From NCBI RefSeq assembly GCF_025137375.1, contig NZ_CP073720.1, positions 9,014,501 through 9,078,500 of the forward strand: a stretch of DNA of 64,000 nt, in the 5' to 3' direction. How positions within the stretch are numbered: the first letter of the stretch is position 1; each line of letters begins with the position of its first letter. The position numbers and the translations under genes were made by a program. The DNA is from Dactylosporangium fulvum. Lineage in GTDB: Bacteria > Actinomycetota > Actinomycetes > Mycobacteriales > Micromonosporaceae. Positions 8,349 through 16,640 of this stretch are shown piece by piece. The notes under the pieces were generated by a model. The model had not been told where the DNA came from. It saw only the letters and a list, made by a program, of their open reading frames with translations, and did not search any database.

Positions 8349-8779
8349 TGGCCAAAAGTGGATTCCGGCTGGCCGCGGTCCTTCGGGCCCGCAAGGCACA
8401 GGAAGATGCCGCAAAAGCAGCGGTGGTACGCGCACGTGCCGACGCCACCACGGCGGTGGAGAAGGTTCGCGCGCGGGAACGTGACCTCGACGGGCGCAGG
8501 GTGCCCGACGCGGCCACCTCGGCGGCGTTCGCGGCCACGCTGACCGCCCGCCAAGCGGTCGCGGGCGAGCTCGCCGCCGCGATCGGCGTGCGCCGGCTCG
8601 CCGAGGAGGCCGTCGAGGACCGCCTGCGCGACCTGACCGAGGCGGCCGTGCAGCGGCGCACGATCGAGAAGCTCCAGGAGCGGCACGACGCGACCCGCAA
8701 GCGCACCCGGCAGGCCGCCGAGGAGAAGGCCGTCGACGACCTGACCACCGCCGCCGCGCACAAGGAGCCACGCTCGTGA
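8348..8779 (+). CDS. fliJ: Flagellar export chaperone FliJ
   Basis: 143 residues, almost all predicted helical coiled coil rich in Arg, Glu and Ala. It starts FRLAAVLRARKAQEDAAKAAV, the usual FliJ opening (F-L-VLxxRK-E). FliJ sits in the FliI hexamer and passes substrates to FlhA. Identification rests on position between fliI and the hydrolase gene, on length and on the coiled-coil profile more than on strong motifs. ATG 8348 overlaps the fliI stop; its own stop overlaps the next GTG. Confidence 0.85.
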   Translation: MAKSGFRLAAVLRARKAQEDAAKAAVVRARADATTAVEKVRARERDLDGRRVPDAATSAAFAATLTARQAVAGELAAAIGVRRLAEEAVEDRLRDLTEAAVQRRTIEKLQERHDATRKRTRQAAEEKAVDDLTTAAAHKEPRS

Positions 8780-9726
8780 CGGTACTGAACATGCAGACGC
8801 GGATCGCTGAGATTCGCGGCATGATGGGCCTCTCTCGGCCCCCGGCGGCGGCGTCGGGCGACGCGTTCGCGGCGGCGCTCGAGTCCACGACGGCCACGCC
8901 CGAGAGCGGCGCGGTCACCGGCGCCGACGTGGTCTCGGCCGCGCGGAAGTACCTCGGCACGCCGTACGTCTTCGGCGGCAACACGCCGGAGCGCGGCCTC
9001 GACTGCTCGGGACTGGTCCAGCGGGTCTACGCCGACCTGGGGGTCGGCCTTCCGCGGGTGGCCCGGGACCAGGCTCGCGCGGGCACGGCCGTGGCGTCGC
9101 TCGCCCAGGCCCGCCCGGGCGACCTGCTCGCGTTCGGCAGCCCGGTCGACCACATCGGCATCTACGCGGGCGACGGCAGGATGATCGTCGCACCGCACTC
9201 GGGCGACGTCGTGAAGGTCCAGGAGGTGACCACGACGCCGACCGCGATCCGGCGCATCCTGCCGTCGGCCACGGAGCCGCTCGTGCCCACCTCGGTGGCC
9301 GCGTCGGCGATGCGCCCGGCGGCGCTGACCGGCAACGTCCCGTACGCCGACCTGTTCCAGCAGGCGGCCGCGCAGTACAACCTGTCACCGGCGCTGCTCG
9401 CCGCCGTGGCGAAGGTGGAGTCCGGCTTCAACCCGTCAGCGGTCAGCCGCGCCGGCGCCCAGGGCCTGATGCAGATCATGCCGGCGACCGCGCGCGGCCT
9501 CGGCGTCGACGCGCTGGACCCGCGGCAGGCCGTGGACGGCGCGGCCCGGCTCCTGTCGGGCAACCTGCGCCGGTTCGGCGACCTCGACCTGGCCCTGGCC
9601 GCGTACAACGCCGGCGGCGGCGCGGTGAGCCGGTACGGCGGCATTCCCCCGTTCCCCGAGACCCAGGCGTACGTGCCGAAGGTGAAGGCAGCGATGGCAC
9701 AGTTGACGTCGAGGGGGTTCGCGTGA
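8776..9726 (+). CDS. FlgJ-like dual peptidoglycan hydrolase (NlpC/P60 + lytic transglycosylase)
   Basis: 316 residues with no signal peptide. Residues ~50-160 form an NlpC/P60 cysteine peptidase domain (KYLGTPYVFGGNTPERGLDCSGLV with the catalytic Cys; VDHIGIYAGDGRMI with the His). Residues ~190-316 form a Slt-type lytic transglycosylase domain (AVAKVESGFNPSAVS with the catalytic Glu; GLMQIMPATA; LALAAYNAG). The gene overlaps both fliJ and fliK. It probably cuts peptidoglycan so the rod can pass, the job of FlgJ in proteobacteria. The lack of a Sec signal fits export through the flagellar gate itself. Two hydrolases cutting different bonds in one chain is unusual for a rod-associated enzyme. 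Confidence 0.88.
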   Translation: MTVLNMQTRIAEIRGMMGLSRPPAAASGDAFAAALESTTATPESGAVTGADVVSAARKYLGTPYVFGGNTPERGLDCSGLVQRVYADLGVGLPRVARDQARAGTAVASLAQARPGDLLAFGSPVDHIGIYAGDGRMIVAPHSGDVVKVQEVTTTPTAIRRILPSATEPLVPTSVAASAMRPAALTGNVPYADLFQQAAAQYNLSPALLAAVAKVESGFNPSAVSRAGAQGLMQIMPATARGLGVDALDPRQAVDGAARLLSGNLRRFGDLDLALAAYNAGGGAVSRYGGIPPFPETQAYVPKVKAAMAQLTSRGFA

Positions 9727-12700
9727 CAACCGCTCCCCTGCCCGCGACCCGGCCCGGCACCGCACCACAGTCCCGCGGCGCCGAACCGCCCCCGCCCCAG
9801 GACGACGCCTTCGCGGCAGCCTTGGCCGCGGCCGTCCACGGCCGCCTCTCGGAGGGTGCTCCGGTGCACGGCGCCCGCGACGGCCGGGACCGCGGCTCGC
9901 CGCCCTCCCGCGGCTTCGCGGCGGACCGCGGACCGGCGCGGCGCCCCGACGAACGCCGAGATCTCGACCACCAGCGTGCGGCGGAGGCGGCGTCCGACCG
10001 CCGCTCGGCACAGGTGTCTGCGGACCGCCGCTCGGCAGAGGCGGCCGCGGACCGCCGCTCGGCAGAGGCGGCGTCCGACCGCCGGGCCACCGAGGACCGC
10101 CGGGCCACCGAGGCGGCGTCCGACCGCCGCGCCCGGGAGGAGGCGCTCCGGAGGTCGGCGGCGGAGGCGTTCCAGGCCGGCGGCTGGCGGCAGCCGGAAA
10201 GCATGCAGCAGACAGCACGGCCCGAATCAGCACGGATCGAGTCGGCACGGATCGAGTCGGCGCAGGCCGGCTGGTCGAGCCGGATCGACCGGAACGTTCC
10301 CGGCCACGCAGAGCCGGCGCGGTCCAGGTACGACTCGCCCACTGACGCGCCGTCCGCCGGTGGTGCGGGTCCGGCCACCGGCAGAGCGGATGTCCCGCCC
10401 GGCACCCAGCAACCGAACGGCGCACGGTCGGCTGCCCCGAACACGGCCCCGAACGGCACCGAGACCAACGGTCCGGCGCCCGAGGGAACAACCGTCACCG
10501 GGACCTCGGCCACCGGAAATACAACCGCGGGCACCTCGGCCGCCGGAACCTCGGCCGCAGGAGCCACGACTGCCGGAAACACGGCCACCGGCACCTCAAC
10601 CGCGGGCACCTCAACCGCGGGCACCTCGACCGCAGGCACCTCGACCGCAGGCACCTCAACCGCAGGCACCTCGACCGCAGGCACCTCAACCGCCGGAACC
10701 TCGACCGCCGGAACCTCGGCCGCCGGAACCTCGACCGCCGGAACCTCGGCCGCGGGCACCTCAACCGCGGGGACCCCGGCCGCGGGCACCTCGGCCGCAG
10801 GAGCCACGACTGCCGGAAACACGGCCGCCGGGGCCACGACCGCCGGAAGCGCAACCGCTGGAAGCGCGACCACCGGAACGGCGGCGGCCGGGACCGCGAT
10901 CGCCGCATCCGCCACCAGGGGCATGACCACCGACAGCATGACCGCTGGAGGCACGGCCACCGGAACCACAGGCATCGGCCGGCCGAACGGCACCGGCGCC
11001 GCGCCGGGCGGCACGGCTGCCGTGTCGTCCCAGCCGGGCGCCGCCGCTGCCGGAACCCCGGGCGGCGCGGCGACCGCACTCGGGCCGAACGCTCCTGCCG
11101 CACCCGGCACCGGGACAACCGGACGGACGGACGGCACCAACGGCGCCGGCGTGCGTCCGACGGGCCTGTACGACAGCAGCCCGGCAGGTGCCGGAGCCTC
11201 GGTAGCCGGGCCGGGCGGCACCATGGCCGGCACACCAACCGCAACAGGTGCACCGGGCGCCGACACGACAGCCGCGGAAGTCGCCGCGACCGCGGTGGCA
11301 GGCACCTCCGTTGCGGGGACACCGAACGCCACCACCGACGCGCCGGCCACCACCACAACCAAGGCGCCGGGCACTGCCACGATCGGCGCACCGGATGGTG
11401 CTCCGGACGGCACCGCGACCGGCACACCGGACGGCACCGCGACGGATGCACCGAACAGCGGTGTCACGGGCGCACCGAACGGCGCCATGACCAGCACGCC
11501 GGGCGGCGGCGGCACGGCCGCACCAAACGGCAGCGTCACGGGCGCATCGGACGGCGCCGTGACCAACACGCCGGGCAGCGGCGGCACAGACGCACCGAAC
11601 GGCGTCGTCACGGGCGCGCCGGACGACAGCTCGACGAGCGCACCGGGCGGCGGCGGGACGGGCGCACCGGGCGGCGGTGTGACGGGCGCACCGAACAGCG
11701 GCGCGGCCGGGTCACCGGCTGACACCGGCGCGGTCCGTTCGATCGGCACCGGTGGCACCGAGCAGGCGAACACCGCCGACCCCGCCGGCCCGGCGGGCCA
11801 ACCGGCCGCCGTCGCCGGGGAACGGCTCGCCGGTGGGGAGCCGCAGCGCGCCGGAGCGGGTGGCGACACCGGCAGCGGTGGGACGCAGGCCGCGGGGCCG
11901 GGCGTCACCGGTGCGGCAGCGACCGACGGCGGCCAGGGCAGCGACGCGCAGAACAACACCGCCCAGAACAACACCGCCCAGAACAACACCGCCCAGAACA
12001 GCGGCACCCAGAACAGCAGCGCCCAGAGCAACACCGCTCAGGACAACAGCGCCCAGGGCAGCGGGTACCCGGCCGGCGGGGTCGTCCAGGTCGGCACCCA
12101 CGGGGTCTCCGGGCAGAACGGCCCCACCGGTGATGAGCAGACGGCCGCGCCCGTGGCGGGCCCCCGTGGTGAGAGCGTCGCCGCCTGGAGCGGGCCCGCC
12201 GTTCCGGAACCGGCCCAGGACAAGGCTGCCGCGACCGGCGGCCGGCAGGAGACGACGGACGTGGCCCAGCCGGGACGGCCCGCGGCCGACGCCGCCGTCG
12301 GTGCCGCCCTCGCCGGGGACCGCGTGGGCGTGGCGCCGGGCCAGCAGGTGACGGCGGCGGGCGGGGCGGGGGCTCAGCAGGTACCGCTGCCTCAGGCGGC
12401 CATCGCGGGGCAGGTCGCGATGGTCCTGACGCCCCTTCGGAAGGGGCCCGACGGGGTGCACCGGATGACCATCCATCTCAACCCCGAGGAGCTCGGGGCG
12501 GTGAGCATCGTCGCGGAGGTGCGTGGCGGCGCGATCACCGTGCAACTGCAGGCCGGCAGTGACGCCGGGCGAGCGGCGTTGCAGGCCGCGCTGCCCGAGC
12601 TCCGGCAGGACCTCCAGCAGGCCGGGTTCGGCGGCTGCGAGCTGGACCTGCACCAGCAATCGTCCCCAAACGGCAACCCGCCGCAACAATTCTCAGGTTG

Positions 12701-12815
12701 GCACCCCGGGGGTCGATCTGACCAACGTGCGCCCGAACGTCGCGCGGAAACCCCCGATCGGGGGACGCAGCCGGTGACGGAGGACGCGACCGGCGCGCTG
12801 GATCTGCGCGTCTGA
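9723..12815 (+). CDS. fliK: Flagellar hook-length control protein FliK with long repeat region
   Basis: 1030 residues, much longer than the usual 400-600. The C-terminal Flg_hook domain is at ~890-990 (MTIHLNPEELGAVSIVAEVRGGAITVQLQAGS... ALPELRQDLQQAGF), which flips FlhB specificity from hook to filament substrates. The N-terminal half has Arg/Ala/Asp-rich blocks (DRRSAEAA repeats), then about 300 residues of degenerate TSTAG-type pentapeptides, GAPNG/GAPD repeats and NNTAQ repeats. These presumably form the extended molecular ruler. GTG 9723 overlaps the hydrolase stop. Very strong in the C-terminus and in context; the repeat length may vary between strains. Confidence 0.93.
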   Translation: MTTAPLPATRPGTAPQSRGAEPPPPQDDAFAAALAAAVHGRLSEGAPVHGARDGRDRGSPPSRGFAADRGPARRPDERRDLDHQRAAEAASDRRSAQVSADRRSAEAAADRRSAEAASDRRATEDRRATEAASDRRAREEALRRSAAEAFQAGGWRQPESMQQTARPESARIESARIESAQAGWSSRIDRNVPGHAEPARSRYDSPTDAPSAGGAGPATGRADVPPGTQQPNGARSAAPNTAPNGTETNGPAPEGTTVTGTSATGNTTAGTSAAGTSAAGATTAGNTATGTSTAGTSTAGTSTAGTSTAGTSTAGTSTAGTSTAGTSTAGTSAAGTSTAGTSAAGTSTAGTPAAGTSAAGATTAGNTAAGATTAGSATAGSATTGTAAAGTAIAASATRGMTTDSMTAGGTATGTTGIGRPNGTGAAPGGTAAVSSQPGAAAAGTPGGAATALGPNAPAAPGTGTTGRTDGTNGAGVRPTGLYDSSPAGAGASVAGPGGTMAGTPTATGAPGADTTAAEVAATAVAGTSVAGTPNATTDAPATTTTKAPGTATIGAPDGAPDGTATGTPDGTATDAPNSGVTGAPNGAMTSTPGGGGTAAPNGSVTGASDGAVTNTPGSGGTDAPNGVVTGAPDDSSTSAPGGGGTGAPGGGVTGAPNSGAAGSPADTGAVRSIGTGGTEQANTADPAGPAGQPAAVAGERLAGGEPQRAGAGGDTGSGGTQAAGPGVTGAAATDGGQGSDAQNNTAQNNTAQNNTAQNSGTQNSSAQSNTAQDNSAQGSGYPAGGVVQVGTHGVSGQNGPTGDEQTAAPVAGPRGESVAAWSGPAVPEPAQDKAAATGGRQETTDVAQPGRPAADAAVGAALAGDRVGVAPGQQVTAAGGAGAQQVPLPQAAIAGQVAMVLTPLRKGPDGVHRMTIHLNPEELGAVSIVAEVRGGAITVQLQAGSDAGRAALQAALPELRQDLQQAGFGGCELDLHQQSSPNGNPPQQFSGWHPGGRSDQRAPERRAETPDRGTQPVTEDATGALDLRV
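10585..10800 (+). repeat. 15-bp coding repeats (TSTAG pentapeptides) in fliK
   Basis: Roughly fourteen tandem, imperfect 15-bp units of the form ACCTC(A/G)ACCGC(A/C)GG(C/A), encoding TSTAG or TSAAG. They fall within a wider degenerate repeat zone of 10490-10910. Unit length is a multiple of three, so copy-number change would alter ruler length without breaking the frame. Confidence 0.85.
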
Positions 12816-12832
12816 GCGAAGGAGATACTGCC

Positions 12833-13306
12833 ATCACCACGCCGACTCCGGTCAGCGGGAACGTCAGCGACTACGTGCCGAAGACGAACGCGCCGGCCAA
12901 GAAGCAGGACAGCGACGATCCCGACAAGCCCGCCAAGCCCGGCGGTGACCTCGGCAGGGACGCGTTCCTCAAGCTGCTCGTCGCGCAGCTGCGGAACCAG
13001 GACCCGACCGCGCCGATGAAGAACACCGAGTTTCTGGCCCAGACGGCACAGTTCACCGTGGTCGAGAAGCTCACCGACATGGCGACCATGGAGCAGAACC
13101 TGCTCAACGCGCAGCTGCAGCTCGGCGCCAGCAACCTCATCGGCAGGATGATCACGTACACCGATGCGGAGGGCAAGGAGCACTCGGGCGTGGTGTCGTC
13201 GGCCAAGTTCGCGGGCGGCAGCCCCACCCTTCGGGTCGGCGACACGGACGTCGCGCTCTCGGCGGTCAAGGAAGTCCGCCAAACCCCGGCAACCCCGGCG
13301 TCCTGA
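12833..13306 (+). CDS. flgD: Flagellar hook-capping protein FlgD
   Basis: 157 residues if begun at the ATC at 12833. FlgD caps the growing hook. The core is unmistakable: DAFLKLLVAQLRNQDPTAPMKNTEFLAQTAQFT, then VEKLTDM, then the domain starting ASNLIGRMITYTD. Start choice is odd. AAGGAG at 12819-12824 sits 8 bases before ATC-ACC-ACG-CCG, which reads as a normal FlgD N-terminus (ITTPTPVSGN), but no ATG, GTG or TTG is in the right place. The first conventional start is GTG 12875, which has no ribosome site and trims 14 residues. Either ATC is used or a G-to-C change or sequencing error altered the ATG. Confidence 0.88.
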   Translation: MTTPTPVSGNVSDYVPKTNAPAKKQDSDDPDKPAKPGGDLGRDAFLKLLVAQLRNQDPTAPMKNTEFLAQTAQFTVVEKLTDMATMEQNLLNAQLQLGASNLIGRMITYTDAEGKEHSGVVSSAKFAGGSPTLRVGDTDVALSAVKEVRQTPATPAS

Positions 13307-13336
13307 CAACCCGCTGTCGAAAGGAACCCCACCCCG

Positions 13337-14560
13337 ATGCTTCGCTCACTCTTCTCCGGCATCAGCGGCCTGCGCGCGCACCAGCAGATGATGGACGTCA
13401 CCAGCAACAACATCGCCAACGTCAACACCGTCGGCTTCAAGTCGTCGCAGACGGTCTTCCAGGACACCCTGAGCCAGATGATGCGCGCCGCGGGCGCGCC
13501 GCAGCAGGGGCAGGGCGGCACCAACCCGGCGCAGGTCGGCCTCGGTGTGCGGCTCGGCGCGATCAACACCAGCTTCGTACAGGGCTCCGCGCAGACGACC
13601 GGCCGCGCGACCGACGTGATGATCTCCGGTGACGGCTTCTTCGTGGTCAACTCGGTCAACGAGCAGCTGTACACCCGGGCCGGCGCGTTCAACTTCGACG
13701 CCGAGGGCAAGCTGGTCACCCCGACCGGCGCCGCCGTGCAGGGCTGGCCCGCCGTCAACGGCGTGGTCAACACCAACGCGCCGATCGGCGACATCCGGCT
13801 GCCGATGGGCACGCTGATCGCGCCGCGGGCCACCAACACCATGGTGATCGCGGGCAACGTGCCGGCGAACGCGCCGGTGAACACCACGATCCCGCGGTCG
13901 ATCCAGACGTACGACGTGCAGGGCAACACGGTGACGCTGACGACCACCTTCGAGCGGACGGCGGCGGGCTGGGAGGTCAGCGTCTCCGACGGCACCACGC
14001 CGTCGGCACCGGTCAGCGTCACGTTCGGGCCGGACGGCCTGGTCACCGGCCCGACCTACACGGACTCGGAAGGTAACACCAAGGTCGGCCTGGTCTACGA
14101 CCCGGACAGCGACGGCAACGGCGTGACGGTCGACCTGGCCGGGCTCACCGAGTACACCGGCGACACGACCGTCAACGTGCTGAGCCAGAACGGCGCACCG
14201 GCCGCGACGCTGCAGTCGTTCACCATCAACCCCGACGGGCAGCTGGTCGGCATCTTCTCCAACGGCAACAAGCAGACCGTCGCGCAGCTCGCCCTGGCCA
14301 ACTTCAACAACCCGCCCGGCCTGGAGAAGGCCGGCGACTCGCTCTACCGGTTCACCGTGAACTCCGGCCTCGCCCAGGTCGGCGCGCCCGGCACCGTCGG
14401 CCTCGGCACGCTGCAGAGCGGCGCGGTCGAGATGTCCAACGTCGACCTGGCGCAGGAGTTCACCAACCTGATCGTCGCGCAGCGCGGCTTCCAGGCGAAC
14501 TCGAAGGTGATCAGCACGTCGGACGAGGTGCTGCAGGAGCTGGTCAACCTCAAGCGGTAG
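13337..14560 (+). CDS. flgE: Flagellar hook protein FlgE
   Basis: 407 residues forming the hook. It opens with LRSLFSGISGLRAHQQMMDVTSNNIANVNTVGFKSS, the rod/hook signature. The D1 region has MISGDGFFVVN and YTRAGAFNFDAEGKLVTPTGAAVQGW. It ends with SGAVEMSNVDLAQEFTNLIVAQRGFQANSKVISTSDEVLQELVNLKR, the typical hook C-terminus. AAAGGAA at ~13319-13325 is the ribosome site. No flgG or flgF copy is present in this window, so either they lie elsewhere or this is the only long hook/rod protein of the local cluster. Confidence 0.95.
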   Translation: MLRSLFSGISGLRAHQQMMDVTSNNIANVNTVGFKSSQTVFQDTLSQMMRAAGAPQQGQGGTNPAQVGLGVRLGAINTSFVQGSAQTTGRATDVMISGDGFFVVNSVNEQLYTRAGAFNFDAEGKLVTPTGAAVQGWPAVNGVVNTNAPIGDIRLPMGTLIAPRATNTMVIAGNVPANAPVNTTIPRSIQTYDVQGNTVTLTTTFERTAAGWEVSVSDGTTPSAPVSVTFGPDGLVTGPTYTDSEGNTKVGLVYDPDSDGNGVTVDLAGLTEYTGDTTVNVLSQNGAPAATLQSFTINPDGQLVGIFSNGNKQTVAQLALANFNNPPGLEKAGDSLYRFTVNSGLAQVGAPGTVGLGTLQSGAVEMSNVDLAQEFTNLIVAQRGFQANSKVISTSDEVLQELVNLKR

Positions 14561-14576
14561 TTCCTAGGAGGGCTCC

Positions 14577-14861
14577 TTGATCCTGCTCACCCGCCTCAAC
14601 GGCCCGGTGTTCGCGCTCAACCCAGACCTGGTCGAGCGGGCCGACTGCACTCCGGACACCGTGATCACGCTCGTCGACGGAACCAAGTACATCGTCGCCG
14701 AGTCGTTGCCGGAGCTGGTCTCGCTCATCCGGCAGTACCGGGCCTCGGTCGTCGCCGACGCCCAGCACCTGGCCGGGCAGACCCCGGGCGAGCGTGCGGA
14801 CGCGGCCGCCGAGCGGGTCAAGGAGACCAACGTCGTCCGTCTGCACCGTCGGGAGCGCTGA
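14577..14861 (+). CDS. flbD: FlbD/SwrD-family flagellar protein
   Basis: 94 residues from TTG 14577, preceded by TAGGAGGG at ~14564-14571. The first 65 residues (ILLTRLNGPVFALNPDLVERADCTPDTVITLVDGTKYIV) match the small FlbD family found between flgE and motA in Gram-positive bacteria. In Bacillus the orthologue SwrD raises motor torque. The last 30 residues are a charged extension not seen in the short family members. The small size and position between hook and stator genes support the call. Confidence 0.9.
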   Translation: MILLTRLNGPVFALNPDLVERADCTPDTVITLVDGTKYIVAESLPELVSLIRQYRASVVADAQHLAGQTPGERADAAAERVKETNVVRLHRRER

Positions 14862-14866
14862 GCAGC

Positions 14867-15637
14867 ATGGATCCGGCAACCATCGTCGGCATCGCGCTGG
14901 CCTTCGTCGCGGTCTTCACCGCGCTGATCCTCGAGGGCGGCCATCCCGGCAGCATCTTCCTCCTGCCGCCGCTCATCCTGGTGTTCATCGGGACGCTGGG
15001 CGCCGCGATGGCGGGCGGGACGCTCAAGGACACCATCGGTCTGGTCGACTCGTTCAAGCGGGTGCTGCTCAGCAAGGCCGCGGCGCCCGACGCGCTGGTC
15101 GAGGACATCGTGAAGCTCGCCGAGAAGGCCCGCCGGGAGGGCCTGCTGGCGCTGGAGGACGCGATGAAGGAGGTGCAGGATCCCTTCCTCAAGAAGGGCC
15201 TGCAACTCGCGATCGACGGCACCGACTCCGAGGAACTGGCCGCCATCCTCGAGGCCGAGGTGGACGCGAAGAAGAAGGCCGACAAGCAGTCCGCGACGTA
15301 CTTCACCGCGATGGGCGGCTACGCGCCGACGATCGGCATCGTCGGCACGGTGCTCGGCCTGATCCACGTGCTGGAGAACCTGAGCCAGCCCGACAAGCTC
15401 GGTCACCTGATCGCCGGCGCGTTTGTGGCGACCCTGTGGGGCGTGATGTCCGCCAACGTCCTGTGGTTGCCGATGGCAGCCAAGCTGAAGCGCGTCTCGG
15501 AGATGGAGGTCGCGCAGATGGAGCTCGTGATCGCCGGCATCATCAACATCCAGGCCGGCGCGAACCCGCGGCTAGTGGCGCAGAAGCTGCGCAGCCTCCT
15601 GCCGCCGGGCGGAGCGAAGCAGAAGGAAGCGGCCTAA
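14867..15637 (+). CDS. motA: Flagellar stator protein MotA
   Basis: 256 residues with four membrane helices (~4-22, 28-48, 150-170, 182-202) and a large cytoplasmic loop. Signature features are the IGTLGAAMAGG region after helix 2 and the YFTAMGGYAPTIGIVGTVLGLIHVL block in helix 3, with the conserved Pro and Gly. It forms the proton- or sodium-conducting stator with MotB and presses on FliG. The proton path residues do not decide the ion by eye. 5 bases after flbD. Confidence 0.95.
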   Translation: MDPATIVGIALAFVAVFTALILEGGHPGSIFLLPPLILVFIGTLGAAMAGGTLKDTIGLVDSFKRVLLSKAAAPDALVEDIVKLAEKARREGLLALEDAMKEVQDPFLKKGLQLAIDGTDSEELAAILEAEVDAKKKADKQSATYFTAMGGYAPTIGIVGTVLGLIHVLENLSQPDKLGHLIAGAFVATLWGVMSANVLWLPMAAKLKRVSEMEVAQMELVIAGIINIQAGANPRLVAQKLRSLLPPGGAKQKEAA

Positions 15638-15658
15638 CCGCCCCGCAACCTGCGGCAA

Positions 15659-15684
15659 CTCACACGTCGGCCGATTGGGCCGAT
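15659..15684 (+). promoter_or_regulatory. sigma-28-type promoter upstream of motB
   Basis: CTCA at 15659-15662, a 16-nt spacer and GCCGAT at 15679-15684. It is identical in both hexamer cores and in spacing to the flgB promoter. It lies in the 89-base gap between motA and motB and would start transcription near 15691, 36 bases before the motB GTG. Two GCAAC half-sites (15645 and 15655) lie just before the -35, but at 10-base period rather than 11. Confidence 0.6.
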
Positions 15685-15726
15685 GTCTCCTCCGAGGGCA
15701 GTACAGACCCACGGAGGGAGGCCGCG

Positions 15727-16626
15727 GTGAGCGGTGGCGGGCACGCGGCCAGGGGTGGCACACATGCCAAGCACAAGAAGGGCGGCCACGAGGAGGAGCA
15801 CGAGAACCACGAGCGGTGGCTGGTCTCCTACGCGGACATGATGACCCTGCTCATGGTCCTGTTCATCGTGCTGTTCGCGATCTCCCAGGTCGACCAGAAG
15901 AAGTTCGCCGAGCTCAAGAACGGCCTCGCCGTCGGGTTCGGCCACCCCTCCGTCGCCTTCAACGGCGGCGAGGCCAGCCTGATGGAATCCTCCGACAGCA
16001 ACTCCCCCATGGACCTGTCCTCCGGCATCGGCGGCACCACCAGCGACGCCACCGCCGTCCAGGACGCCGTCGCCGCCAAGGAACGCGCCCAGGCCTCCCA
16101 ACGACAGACCGCCGCCCAGCAGGAAGTCCAGAACTTCGAACAGATCAAACAGAAAATCACCGAGAACCTGACCCGGCAAGACCTGCAGGACCAGGTCCGC
16201 TACAGCATCGACGAACGCGGCCTCGTCGTCACCATCGTCACCAGCGGCATCGTGTTCAACGGCAACGAAGCAACCCTGCTACCCGCCGGCCGCAGCATCA
16301 TCGACGGCGTCGGACCCGCCATCGCCGGCCTCCCCAACAAAATCGAAGTCGACGGCCACACCAACCAACTCGCCGGCGGCACCGGCACCTACCCCTCCGG
16401 CTGGGAACTGTCCACCGCCCGCGCCGCCAGCGTCCTACGCCTGCTGCACACCGACGCCGGCATCCCCGAAACCCGGCTCATGGCCGCCGGGTTCGCCGAC
16501 ACCAAACCCCTCTACCCCGCCACCGACCCACGCGCCGCAGCCCTGAACCGCCGCGTCGAGATCATCGTCCTGTCCAACCTACCGGCCGACACCCGGACAC
16601 TGCTGCCCTCGGCAGCCACCAACTGA
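15727..16626 (+). CDS. motB: Flagellar stator protein MotB
   Basis: 299 residues from GTG 15727, with GGAGGGAGG 5 bases upstream. A His/Lys/Glu-rich cytoplasmic tail leads into one membrane helix (WLVSYADMMTLLMVLFIVLF) that carries the ion-binding Asp of the SYADMM motif. The OmpA/MotB peptidoglycan-binding domain follows at ~165-285 (IVFNGNEATLLPAG; IEVDGHTNQ; WELSTARAASVLRLL; NRRVEIIV). From about 15925 the codons switch to a GAA/CAA/AAA and NNC-rich style unlike the 5' end of the gene (see findings). It may be transcribed both from the main operon and from its own promoter. Confidence 0.95.
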   Translation: MSGGGHAARGGTHAKHKKGGHEEEHENHERWLVSYADMMTLLMVLFIVLFAISQVDQKKFAELKNGLAVGFGHPSVAFNGGEASLMESSDSNSPMDLSSGIGGTTSDATAVQDAVAAKERAQASQRQTAAQQEVQNFEQIKQKITENLTRQDLQDQVRYSIDERGLVVTIVTSGIVFNGNEATLLPAGRSIIDGVGPAIAGLPNKIEVDGHTNQLAGGTGTYPSGWELSTARAASVLRLLHTDAGIPETRLMAAGFADTKPLYPATDPRAAALNRRVEIIVLSNLPADTRTLLPSAATN

Positions 16627-16640
16627 GGGGAGCACCCACC

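Noticed and set aside
9476..12034. 852-residue open frame on the minus strand opposite fliK
   Set aside because: It is a mirror of the fliK repeats (Val/Pro/Ala-rich, no domain) and conflicts with the fliK frame, which has a clear C-terminal domain and operon overlaps.
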